30,437 nt of DNA from Candidatus Rifleibacteriota bacterium (GTDB lineage: Bacteria > Riflebacteria > Ozemobacteria > Ozemobacterales > Ozemobacteraceae), in assembly GCA_029560455.1 (NCBI GenBank), contig JAKQKW010000160.1, forward strand, positions 1 to 30,437. Reading direction: 5' to 3'. The notes beneath the pieces were generated by a model. That model ran no database searches, was not told the DNA's origin, and saw only the letters and a program-made list of their open reading frames with translations. Position 1 is the stretch's first letter. Each line of letters begins with the position of its first letter. Shown here piece after piece: positions 6,980 through 15,857 of the stretch. Position numbers and translations under genes: made by a program.

Positions 6980-9865
6980 TCAGTGGCGGCGAAGAAGGAT
7001 GATCAGGGTGAGGTCGTCCTGGGGCTGGCCGCCAGCAAGCCATTCGCGGTATTTCTGATAGATGTTGTCGTAATAATGCCTGGCGTCAGTGTCGTAGGCG
7101 TCGAGCAAAATCTGTTTGAGGCCTTCGTAACCAATTTCTTTGCCGGCGGGATTCATGGTTTCGACCATGCCATCGGTGTAAAAAACGACAGCCTGGCCTG
7201 GCTGCAGCTGCAGGTTCAGACTGGCAAAACTCGATTTTTTGAAGCCGCCGAGAACCGGTGCCTGTAGAGTTATTTCGTGGGTTGTGCCCTTTGCGGAGTC
7301 GACGAGCAAAGGTGAGCAGGCGCCGGCATTGGCATAAACCCCGGCCCCGTCGACGGGGCTATAATACAGATATTGAAACGTCATTACCTTTCGCTGAGTT
7401 TTGCTGCGCGAGGCAAAGATAATCTGATGCAACCGCGCCAGCACGATGGCGGGGTTGTCGAGACAGTCAGAGCAGCGCAGTACCCCGGCCTTGGCCATAG
7501 CCATGATCAGTGAAGCCCCCACCCCATGACCGGCCACATCACCGGCCATGACCACCAGTCGGTCATCGCCGGTCTGAAAGTAATCGAAATAATCGCCACC
7601 CATCTCGGTCATCGGTATGCTCCGGCCATAAAGGTCGAACCGGCTGTCAGAGATACCCTGCTGTGGCAGCAGGCGGGCCTGAACGATTCCGGCCAGTGAC
7701 AATTCTTCGAAATCAGCCATGCTGGAGTTAAAAATTCGCGCCATTTCGCCAAATTCATCATTTGAAAGTGCACCAAGTCTGAAGGAAAAATCTCTCTGCC
7801 TGATGGCAATGGCGCCCGTCTGTAGAGCCGTAAGCGGCATGACAAAACTGGCAGAAAAGATCAGACCAAGCCCGGCGAGCATGATCAAAGTCATAATCGC
7901 GGCACTTATCAGAAACTGCTTTTCTTCTGCAATCTGGGTTTCAATTCTGGCAAGCGGGTAAAATGCATAAAGGGTGTAACTGTCGAGATTCTGCCCGCGC
8001 ATGCCGGCGTAAACATACTCATGCCCGTCAATACTGGTAAAACATGGCTCTACGGCAGGGTGTTCGCGAGTTTTTAAATAGATGCCGTAAAACCAGCTGC
8101 TGCTGTTTATTGGCGTGCCTTCTGGCCCGAAAACCACATTATCGGCATACATAAATTTAAGACCGAGCTGATTGCGTTCGAGCGAGTTGAAATTGCGGGC
8201 CAGAAATTCTCTCTGCAGGGTTCCGTTGCGGAAAAAGATCATGAAAAAATAATCGATAATGCGGTCGTGATTAAGTGAAATAAGTTTTACCAGCAGCGGA
8301 CTGGTGCGGTCGAGCAGACCAAGACGAAAAACCTTGTCGGTAGCCAGCATCATACTTTGAATGATTTCGTGAAATGGCCTCTGGTAGACCATTTCGGCCA
8401 CCATCTCGGTCTCGGTCATCTTCTGGGCTGCGGCAACGTTATTCATTTCGGCGAGATAGCTGGCAGCGATATCGCGCGAAACCTTGAGATCGATCATAAC
8501 TTTGCTCATGGGCTTATCAAGGCGGCTGAACGGAGCGAAACGGCTTCCGTCAAGCACACCCAGCTCACTCATCAGTCTGGGCGGCGAACTGGCAACCAGC
8601 CTGTAGTCAAGCAAAGTATCCTGTAGCTTTCCCTTGATCAGAGCGTGTATTTCATGGGCCCCGAATCGCTCAGGCAACAGACTTCTTACATCTTTCAGCA
8701 GGCGGTTGACCTGATTGATAATGGTTGAATTGATTATCTGGCTGCGGCGGTCAACATGCTGAATATAACCGATACAGGTCTGATAAGCATCTTCGATAAG
8801 AGCGTTACGCTTGCGGGCCACGTGATCAGAAGCGGCAATAGCAAGCAGCAGAAAAGGCAGTCCGGTGGTAACCAGCAGCATCAGCAGCAGTTGTAATTTC
8901 ACCGAATGATGATCGAGCCTTAAGCTTGCCCCCTTAACAATCAGTGCCAGCGCAAAAAAGCCGACCAGAGCAAGCAGACAGGTTAACCTGCCCGGTTCAA
9001 GCAGTGGTATAAATCGTTTGAACGCAACAATCAACTTTTGCCCTGGCATTTTCCTGCCGGCAACCATTGTTCCGTCGATGATAGATGCGGAACGCCCCTC
9101 AAGGTCATTTTTCTGCATCGACTTTTCGAGCCATTTATTGAAGCCGGACGCACCTGGATCGCCACTGCGAAAAAATTCGAGGCGGATATCAGTGCCGGCG
9201 GACTGTTTGACAGAAGTTTTTATGCCAAAATCTTCGTCGGCAATTTTTCGATCATAAAAAACCATGGCCAGATAGCTCTCGTTGCAGCCTATCCATAAGT
9301 CAGGGTGTTTTCCGGAAGCATCGGTCTGCAGAAACTTAAGATGGCCGAAAAAATTCGAAGACAGAACCTTATTGAGCTTAAGGTGCGGCCCCAGAATCTT
9401 CCTCATTCTGTCTATGCCGCTGCCCGCATAATTGTATCCATGACTGTACATATCTTCCAGATCTCTGTAGATTTCTTCAAGAGACTCTTCAGAAAAGTCG
9501 CGACGGTCAAAATGGTCATTCTCGACAACCTTGCCGGCAGAATTCCAGATAACGCAGGGCAGTCGGTTTCCTGATTCAATTCTCAGGTTTTTCAGCTTCT
9601 CCAGAAAAGCAGAGTGATCGGGCCATGCCTTAACCATGCTTGACAAAGTTCTGAGAAGATACTGTTCGACATCGGCATCAGCACTAACCTTTTCGAGCAG
9701 ATCCGAAGCCCGGCGTGAGAATTCTGCCAGCTGAAAAGCCTGATCACGCTCATTGTAGTAAGCAAAACCGAAGTAAACAATCAGATAAAAAACCAGCAGC
9801 GCGGCAATCGCCGGCAGATAGCCGGAAAATCTGGCCGATTTTGTATCTTTTGTTTTTTTCAGCAT
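6980..9865 (-). CDS. Membrane sensor SpoIIE-type PP2C serine/threonine phosphatase
   Basis: A 961-residue receptor predicted to couple an outside signal to dephosphorylation of a cytoplasmic phosphoprotein. Layout: TM1 about 16-37, a large extracytoplasmic domain, TM2/TM3 hairpin about 293-313 and 323-346, a second extracytoplasmic domain, TM4 about 649-675, HAMP about 672-725, then a SpoIIE/PP2C domain. The catalytic domain keeps the metal aspartates in GGDYFDYF (about 756), GDVAGHG (about 775), FYTDG (about 895) and DDLT (about 950). Targets in this family are usually anti-sigma-factor antagonists with STAS domains; none is in the window. ATG 9865 is preferred over the in-frame GTG at 9874 because AGGCGG lies 8 nt upstream of it. 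The start overlaps the end of the upstream phosphatase gene (stop 9859), implying translational coupling. Confidence 0.93.
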   Translation of the reverse strand: MLKKTKDTKSARFSGYLPAIAALLVFYLIVYFGFAYYNERDQAFQLAEFSRRASDLLEKVSADADVEQYLLRTLSSMVKAWPDHSAFLEKLKNLRIESGNRLPCVIWNSAGKVVENDHFDRRDFSEESLEEIYRDLEDMYSHGYNYAGSGIDRMRKILGPHLKLNKVLSSNFFGHLKFLQTDASGKHPDLWIGCNESYLAMVFYDRKIADEDFGIKTSVKQSAGTDIRLEFFRSGDPGASGFNKWLEKSMQKNDLEGRSASIIDGTMVAGRKMPGQKLIVAFKRFIPLLEPGRLTCLLALVGFFALALIVKGASLRLDHHSVKLQLLLMLLVTTGLPFLLLAIAASDHVARKRNALIEDAYQTCIGYIQHVDRRSQIINSTIINQVNRLLKDVRSLLPERFGAHEIHALIKGKLQDTLLDYRLVASSPPRLMSELGVLDGSRFAPFSRLDKPMSKVMIDLKVSRDIAASYLAEMNNVAAAQKMTETEMVAEMVYQRPFHEIIQSMMLATDKVFRLGLLDRTSPLLVKLISLNHDRIIDYFFMIFFRNGTLQREFLARNFNSLERNQLGLKFMYADNVVFGPEGTPINSSSWFYGIYLKTREHPAVEPCFTSIDGHEYVYAGMRGQNLDSYTLYAFYPLARIETQIAEEKQFLISAAIMTLIMLAGLGLIFSASFVMPLTALQTGAIAIRQRDFSFRLGALSNDEFGEMARIFNSSMADFEELSLAGIVQARLLPQQGISDSRFDLYGRSIPMTEMGGDYFDYFQTGDDRLVVMAGDVAGHGVGASLIMAMAKAGVLRCSDCLDNPAIVLARLHQIIFASRSKTQRKVMTFQYLYYSPVDGAGVYANAGACSPLLVDSAKGTTHEITLQAPVLGGFKKSSFASLNLQLQPGQAVVFYTDGMVETMNPAGKEIGYEGLKQILLDAYDTDARHYYDNIYQKYREWLAGGQPQDDLTLIILLRRH

Positions 9866-12801
9866 GCGACACACCGCCTGATCAAAACGACGCTCTGATC
9901 GTCATCGCGTTTAGTGGCCCACCGCGAATGATTCTGCAGCAGGGTTTCGAGAAACGTCTCGGGCTGGGCATGCCAGCTTGTCTGCAGCATCTGCCCGAAA
10001 CCGTCATAGCCGAGCACATCGCCGTTACCGGCACAGGCCTCAGCAATACCGTCAGTGTAGAGACAGAGAGTTTCGTCAGGCGCGAGGCAGAATTCGACAG
10101 CCTTGTTGCTGCCAGGCCGGTTGTAGCCGAGCGGCAGACCACCTGACTTGACATGCTCGACATGTGAAGCGCCGACTCCGACCAGAATCGGCATGCAGTG
10201 GCCGCGGTTGATCAGGCGGCACCTGCCGGTATCAGAGTCGACCGTGATAAAAAGGCCGGTCATGTATTCGCGGCTGCCGCGGGTTCGGTTTACCGCCAGC
10301 ATCTGATCGAGAGCATCAAGAAGCTTTTCGCCATCGGAGAAGCTGTTTTTAACTGAAATCAATGTAGCTTTTGCCATCGCCATGATCAGAGCGGCCGAAA
10401 TACCGTGCCCCGAAACATCGCCAATAAAAACTCCGAGGGTATTTTCTGATATCGGAAAAAAATCGAAGTAATCGCCGCCAATGCGGGAAAAGGCCTGTGA
10501 ACGCGCGACCAGTCGCAGAGTGCCGAGAGCAGTTTCCCTCTCAGGCAGAAGGTTTTCCTGAACGATACGGGCGGTTTCGAGGTCATGCAGGGTTTCGAGA
10601 GTGGCGTTGAATGTGGTTGCAAGTTCTCTGAACTCGCGGCTCGAATCGATAGCCAGACGATACGAAAAGTTGCGTTCGCCGATAGCCCGTATGGCATTAT
10701 TGATCTCGCCGATCGGCGTCAGAAAGCGATTGGCCAGGAAACGGAACATCATTACGGTCATCAGCAGAAAAACAACTGCCAGTGCCAGCATCTGCAGGCG
10801 CATAAGCGCGATGGCATTTTCAATGCGGGCCATTGGCGTCAGAAAGAGGAGACAGATGCGGTCAAGATTCATACCGCGTATGGCGACTGCGGAATATTCA
10901 CCGGTTTTCAGCGGCATGGCATTTTTTCGAAGAATCAGGCTGGTGTATGCGCTCTGGCATAGCGATCTGAGATTATCGTTCTGAGATTGAGCAGAAAAAA
11001 TAAGGTCTTCAACCGGGTAATAGGCGGCAACTTCTGCCCCTTCAGGAATTTTTCCGGCGATATTCTCAGCATGAAAACGTTCAAAATAGTTTCGCTGTAA
11101 TTTTTCACGGCGCCAGAACAGCTGCAGCATCGCCTGATTGGCGTCAATCCCGAACCGGCCGAGAAAATCAAAAAATAAATAGAGTTCATGGGTGCCGAGA
11201 CCAAAATTCGAAATTTCTCTTTTTTTAGAAAGCTCATCCATACCGAAGCTGCCACTGATAAAGGACTCTTTGCCCGACTCGCCACCAGATTTGGCTGAAT
11301 GCAGCACTTCGACAGCGATCTGGCTTGGAAGCGTATAATCTGAAAAAATAGTACGGTGACTGTCGGCAACCAGTCCCAGTCCCTTTTCGTTGTATATCTG
11401 TATCGACTCCGGGCGGTATTCGGCAAGCAGCTTTTCGCGAATTATGTTTAGAACAGCCGAATCAAGAACTTTTCCGGCATATTTGTCGTTATAGTTTTTA
11501 ACCAGATCGGCCAGATAGCTTGCCTGATCATTGAGAAAAATCTGAAAATTTCTGTCTATGCCATAGAGCAGGTTGATGCCACGGGTCTGTGCCTCATAAA
11601 CCAGCTGCAGTCTTTTCTGGTCGAGGTATTCGACACCGACACTGCCCATAATCAGCAGCGGAATACCGCCGGCGTAACAGAAGATAACCACCAGCTTGAA
11701 TCTTATCGATACAAAACCGGTATTCCTGGTTTTAAACCAGACAAGAAAGACAAAAAACAGCGGTAGAAGCAGTCTGGCAAGCCAGCCCAGATATTCAAGC
11801 CTGGCCTTTTCAGAAGAAAAGAGCAGATCAGCCGGGCACCAGCAAACCGCACGCTGGTTCTGGTTAACCAGGCGACAGCCGACGAGCATGTCATCAAAAA
11901 TTTCAAATGCAGCCGGGCTCATTGCCTCGAAACGGCTTAGTGCCAGAACCATTCTGGACGCCCTTATGCTGTCGGCAGGCGGAAAAAATTCTTCAGAAGC
12001 CGGGTAGTCAGAAACATGCACAGAAAATTCGGGCATTTCGTGGCGAATTTTATTAATGGCAAACTCGCTGCCATACCGACTTTTAATAAATTCGTCATTA
12101 ATGAAACAGAGAAAGCCAAAACTGTCGTTGATACGGTACCAGATGCGACTGCGCGCCCCCGGTGGCGCGGTCTGCAGCGGTCGGCCAAGCTGACCGCTCA
12201 GCCAGGGATAACGCAACTGGTAGCTGACCAGCAGTTTCCCGAGAAAATTGCGCAGAATCTTTGATTCTTTCTCGACGTCAGCGAGAGTGCCAAGGTTAAC
12301 CTTTTCGTAGGTTTCATCCCAGCGACCGAGCAGATCCGATGCTTTTTTTAAAAACTGCCAGGTCTTTTTGATGATGTAGCCGAATGAGGTTTCGTCAGAT
12401 ATTTCTTTGATCAGATCGCCTTTTTCATCCCAGCAGATGAAAGTAAAGGCGCCAGGATAACGTTTCTGCAGACGGGTTTTCAGTTGCCCCAGAGCAGCCT
12501 TCGGGTCTGGCGAATTCATCGCCTGCTGGTTCATCTGCAGAAGAAGATGATGGGCAAAGTATTCGTTATCGCTGAACAATTCGACCGTTTTGAGAGCGGT
12601 TTCCATTCTGCCGGCAATTTGTTCTCGGTTGTTGGCCGACATCACTTCGAAAAGGTGATTGAGCCCGAGGTTGAGCAGACCGGCCGGAAAAAGTACAAAG
12701 CAAAAGATTATCCCGAGCCATGAAAGAATCGGGAAACGGTGATAGTATCCTTGCAAAGCTCCGCTTTTCTGCATTGTCATAAATTTATCATGGTCAGTCA
12801 T
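9859..12801 (-). CDS. Membrane sensor SpoIIE-type PP2C serine/threonine phosphatase, paralogue
   Basis: This 980-residue protein has the same plan as its downstream neighbour: TM1 about 22-48, extracytoplasmic domain, TM2/TM3 about 340-358 and 368-392, second extracytoplasmic domain, TM4 about 665-695, HAMP about 690-745, then a SpoIIE/PP2C domain. Metal-site motifs are intact: GGDYFDFF (about 774), GDVSGHG (about 794), LYTDG (about 914) and DDDQS (about 966) in place of the usual DDxT. The extracytoplasmic parts have diverged strongly from the neighbour, so the two probably sense different things. The start at 12801 lacks a clear Shine-Dalgarno; the next ATG codons, at codons 8 and 10, do not have one either. 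It is transcribed divergently from the cyclase operon across 134 bp, where control could be shared. The final codons overlap the next gene. Confidence 0.93.
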   Translation of the reverse strand: MTDHDKFMTMQKSGALQGYYHRFPILSWLGIIFCFVLFPAGLLNLGLNHLFEVMSANNREQIAGRMETALKTVELFSDNEYFAHHLLLQMNQQAMNSPDPKAALGQLKTRLQKRYPGAFTFICWDEKGDLIKEISDETSFGYIIKKTWQFLKKASDLLGRWDETYEKVNLGTLADVEKESKILRNFLGKLLVSYQLRYPWLSGQLGRPLQTAPPGARSRIWYRINDSFGFLCFINDEFIKSRYGSEFAINKIRHEMPEFSVHVSDYPASEEFFPPADSIRASRMVLALSRFEAMSPAAFEIFDDMLVGCRLVNQNQRAVCWCPADLLFSSEKARLEYLGWLARLLLPLFFVFLVWFKTRNTGFVSIRFKLVVIFCYAGGIPLLIMGSVGVEYLDQKRLQLVYEAQTRGINLLYGIDRNFQIFLNDQASYLADLVKNYNDKYAGKVLDSAVLNIIREKLLAEYRPESIQIYNEKGLGLVADSHRTIFSDYTLPSQIAVEVLHSAKSGGESGKESFISGSFGMDELSKKREISNFGLGTHELYLFFDFLGRFGIDANQAMLQLFWRREKLQRNYFERFHAENIAGKIPEGAEVAAYYPVEDLIFSAQSQNDNLRSLCQSAYTSLILRKNAMPLKTGEYSAVAIRGMNLDRICLLFLTPMARIENAIALMRLQMLALAVVFLLMTVMMFRFLANRFLTPIGEINNAIRAIGERNFSYRLAIDSSREFRELATTFNATLETLHDLETARIVQENLLPERETALGTLRLVARSQAFSRIGGDYFDFFPISENTLGVFIGDVSGHGISAALIMAMAKATLISVKNSFSDGEKLLDALDQMLAVNRTRGSREYMTGLFITVDSDTGRCRLINRGHCMPILVGVGASHVEHVKSGGLPLGYNRPGSNKAVEFCLAPDETLCLYTDGIAEACAGNGDVLGYDGFGQMLQTSWHAQPETFLETLLQNHSRWATKRDDDQSVVLIRRCVAC

Positions 12802-12868
12802 TCATTAACAATCAGCAGAATAATGTTGAATGACTGTTACGATCCAAACCTCACTCAGGTAACATAGT

Positions 12869-12898
12869 TTTACCGTTGCGGCCGAATAATGATAAAAT
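12869..12898 (+). promoter_or_regulatory. Candidate promoter of the cyclase operon
   Basis: TTTACC (12869-12874) and TAAAAT (12893-12898) are separated by 18 bp in the 134-bp divergent intergenic region. Transcription would start near 12905, leaving a leader of about 30 nt before ATG 12936. Both hexamers deviate from consensus. I found no equally good minus-strand promoter for the divergent phosphatase gene. Confidence 0.45.
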
Positions 12899-12935
12899 TC
12901 CTTGAGAACACGAATTGCCGTATGGATCATAAGCC

Positions 12936-15857
12936 ATGAAAACCCGACTCATAATTCTTCTGCTGGCAGGCCTGATCGTGCTGACAGCGCCGCTGCTGTT
13001 CTTCAACAATCTTCTGAACACAGCGCGCCAGAGAACCGAAGATGCCGCCATGGCCCTGTTGCGCGAAAAAATGCTACAGGAAGCAGAAAGAATAAAGGGT
13101 TTGATGCGGCCTGACAATTATGTTAAAGAAACGATCAGAAAAATACACGGCGAACCGCTGCCTGAAGTTACTCCTGAAATTGTCCGCATGCTTCCCGAGC
13201 CTGATTTTGGCCGCGACATCTTCGATACCCGCCTGCCAACCAGGTTTTTGTCAGCAATGCGGGCCAGACGGCTTGAGCCGCTGTTCATAACGGTTACCAG
13301 CCCTTCCTTCGCCGATATTTTCTACTGGTTTGCCGACAAACTGCACCAGCAGTGCCCCGAACCTGACAAGCTTTCGGCAGCGATGGCTTATCGACTGGTT
13401 GCGGTCAGCAGCAGGCTTTACGAACATTATTATCAGCAGAGCTGGACAAAACTTTCTATCAGCGCACTTACCAGACAGATGATCAATTTTGGCTACGAAA
13501 GTGGCTCTGCACTTGAATTCAAGTATCTGAACCGTTTCAGTGATTATGTTCTGCCACATGACACGGTTAAAGAGATGTTCACCGACTATTTCGGCCGGCA
13601 GTCGATGTATTATTATGCCTACAACTGCATCAGCAGAAGAAATATTCACGGTTCATATATCATCGGGGCTCTACAGTCTTCGATCAGGCCGCTGGACATT
13701 CTGAACAACACGCTGAAAGAAGCCTCAAAGCAATTCGATGTGGTATTTGCAGACTTACCAGGGCAAAAAACCGGCTTTCTTGAAACTGATGAAAGCCTGG
13801 CCTATTACGATCAGCCGCCAACCGAATTTCTCAACCATATCAGTTTTTTCAAAAGATACCACGGGGAAAACGCCACCCGGGTCTCAGACAACTTCAATCT
13901 TTGCCTGCGGGCCAGGCCGCCGGTAGAAGTGCTCGAAATGCGAAAAGGGCAGCTGATTTTCAGGCTTGCGGCCGGGCTGCTTTTTCTTGGCTATTTGATG
14001 GCGGCAGTTCATTACTGGCTTTTTGGTCTGAATCTGCGCCTGGCAATCAGAAGAAAACTGCTGCTGCTTCTCGCGCTGATAATTTTTATTCCGGCCTCCG
14101 GCACAGGGCTTCTGGCAGTTTTCAGTCTGCAGGGCTCAGACCGCATCATTGAAAACCATGTATTGAAGAAAACCCAGGATTTTATCAACAGATTCGTGAT
14201 GTATGACAATGAAAACGACATGCACCAGCAGCTGACAATGCTCGAAATCAAGCGCCGGCTCGAAGAATACCAGGGCAAGGCTCTGAACCCGGCAGTGATT
14301 TTGCCGCGCGCTGACGACGACCTTGCCTGGCTGCGCGCGCTGACCGACAACCACAGCTGGATTGCTCAGGACGGTATGATTCTTCATTTCAACAACATTT
14401 TGTTCCCGCTTGAACGGGATTCGAACAAGCTTCTGAATGCCGTTATGCCCAAGTATCTCGGCAGCCTCGGTCTGTTGAAGCAGCAGGGCAATGTCGTGGC
14501 AAACACTCTGACCCTGGGGGTCTTTGAAGATTATATAACCCCGGAACGCGAAGAAGCTTCACTGCCACATGAAACAACCGCGCAACGTGATATTTCGCAC
14601 ACCCTTGAAACCAGCAGGGCTGCTGTGATACTTGCAAAATTGCCTGAGCTTGGCTATATCTTCGCTTACCCGAGATTAAATGATGGCGACTTCCGCAGCC
14701 ACGCCTACCTGGGTGAGTTTTCGAAAGAATGGAAAACGCGTTTTTCTGAAAACGACAGTTATTGCGACATTGAACTGGCCGCCAGACTGCGCCGGCAAAA
14801 TGGCCTCAATATGCATGCCTGGCCGGGGCACAACCTGACCGATGACGAGATGCTTGAAATTTTCAACCGGGCCCTTGAGAGCCGAGATACCGGCAGTCGC
14901 ATTTTTCATTCGGAAAGTGGCGTAAAAACCTGGGCCTGGAGCCATCGACCGCAAAAGGCGGCACTGTTCGCAGCTATCGGTAGAAGTCGTGGCCGGGGTA
15001 TCGGCCAGCTGATACTTGGCATGGTTTTTCCGGCCATGGCGGGTTATGGCATTCTGCTGGTAATGGTTCTGTCGCTGCTGTTTGCTGAATTTATCGTCAA
15101 GCCGGTCGGCATATTTTCGGAAGGCGTTAAAAGACTCAGTCACGAAGAATATGGCGTTCAGATTGCCAGATTTTCGGGCGATGAGTTCAGTCAGATAACC
15201 TCGGCCTTCAACAAAATGTCGGCTGCTCTGAAGCAGAGAGAAATGATCAAGCGTCTGGTTTCGGCCCGACTGCTTGAAAAGGTTGAAAATCGGGCTGATG
15301 AAACTGCTACGAAAACAGAAAAGCAGATCGTCAGCGTCGCAGCTTCTGACATCAGAGGTTTTACCTCGTTGAGCGAAAAATTTGCGCCATCTGAGGTTGT
15401 TGAACTGCTCAACACCTATTTTACCGCCATGGAAGAAGCGATCAGCCGTCATAACGGAGTTATCGACAAATATATCGGTGATGCAATTCAGATTGTATTT
15501 TACGATATGCCCGGCCAGGCAAATACCGCCTGCCGCGCCTGCCAGACCGCCATAGCAATGCGCGCCAAACTTAGAGAACTCAACAGTGAGCGGGAGCGGC
15601 AGGGGCTTTTTGCCCTTGAAAACGGGATTGGCATTGCAACCGGCATTGCCATTTCAGGCAGCATCGGCAGCCTTACCGGGCGCAAGGACTTTACCATAAT
15701 CGGCAGGGTTACAGAACAGGCAGCGCATCTTGAAGCACGCACGGTAAACACTGAAAGCAGAATTCTTGTCTGCAATGAAACAAAAGCGGCGCTGAACCAA
15801 AATTTTGCTCTGAGTCAGCATGACGCAGACAGCTGGGAGCTGCTGGATGAGTGCTGA
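12936..15857 (+). CDS. Membrane class III nucleotide cyclase, C1-like subunit (metal-binding half)
   Basis: A 973-residue receptor with TM1 about 4-23, an extracytoplasmic domain, TM2/TM3 about 340-365 and 371-397, a second extracytoplasmic domain, TM4 about 689-720, HAMP about 718-770 and a class III cyclase domain about 797-960. Both metal-binding aspartates are present: D805 (ASDIRGFT) and D849 (KYIGDA). In the motif where a self-sufficient cyclase has G-D-x-V-N-x-A-A-R, this protein reads G-R-V-T-E-Q-A-A-H. The purine-recognising Asp is R924, the transition-state Asn is E927 and the Arg is H931. A homodimer should therefore be poorly active. It carries the residues that the C1 half supplies in animal adenylate cyclases and needs a partner with the others, which the next gene provides. 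An in-frame TAA at 12930 fixes ATG 12936 as the first possible start. Its end overlaps the next gene by 11 bp. Confidence 0.92.
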   Translation: MKTRLIILLLAGLIVLTAPLLFFNNLLNTARQRTEDAAMALLREKMLQEAERIKGLMRPDNYVKETIRKIHGEPLPEVTPEIVRMLPEPDFGRDIFDTRLPTRFLSAMRARRLEPLFITVTSPSFADIFYWFADKLHQQCPEPDKLSAAMAYRLVAVSSRLYEHYYQQSWTKLSISALTRQMINFGYESGSALEFKYLNRFSDYVLPHDTVKEMFTDYFGRQSMYYYAYNCISRRNIHGSYIIGALQSSIRPLDILNNTLKEASKQFDVVFADLPGQKTGFLETDESLAYYDQPPTEFLNHISFFKRYHGENATRVSDNFNLCLRARPPVEVLEMRKGQLIFRLAAGLLFLGYLMAAVHYWLFGLNLRLAIRRKLLLLLALIIFIPASGTGLLAVFSLQGSDRIIENHVLKKTQDFINRFVMYDNENDMHQQLTMLEIKRRLEEYQGKALNPAVILPRADDDLAWLRALTDNHSWIAQDGMILHFNNILFPLERDSNKLLNAVMPKYLGSLGLLKQQGNVVANTLTLGVFEDYITPEREEASLPHETTAQRDISHTLETSRAAVILAKLPELGYIFAYPRLNDGDFRSHAYLGEFSKEWKTRFSENDSYCDIELAARLRRQNGLNMHAWPGHNLTDDEMLEIFNRALESRDTGSRIFHSESGVKTWAWSHRPQKAALFAAIGRSRGRGIGQLILGMVFPAMAGYGILLVMVLSLLFAEFIVKPVGIFSEGVKRLSHEEYGVQIARFSGDEFSQITSAFNKMSAALKQREMIKRLVSARLLEKVENRADETATKTEKQIVSVAASDIRGFTSLSEKFAPSEVVELLNTYFTAMEEAISRHNGVIDKYIGDAIQIVFYDMPGQANTACRACQTAIAMRAKLRELNSERERQGLFALENGIGIATGIAISGSIGSLTGRKDFTIIGRVTEQAAHLEARTVNTESRILVCNETKAALNQNFALSQHDADSWELLDEC

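Noticed and set aside
12802..12935. Minus-strand promoter for the phosphatase pair
   Set aside because: Only weak combinations such as TTGGAT with CATTAT-like hexamers were found. None was good enough to annotate.
14676..15452. Antisense open frame of 258 codons across the cyclase gene
   Set aside because: It lies opposite a well-supported cyclase and HAMP region with intact motifs. The product has no recognisable domain and no start signal.
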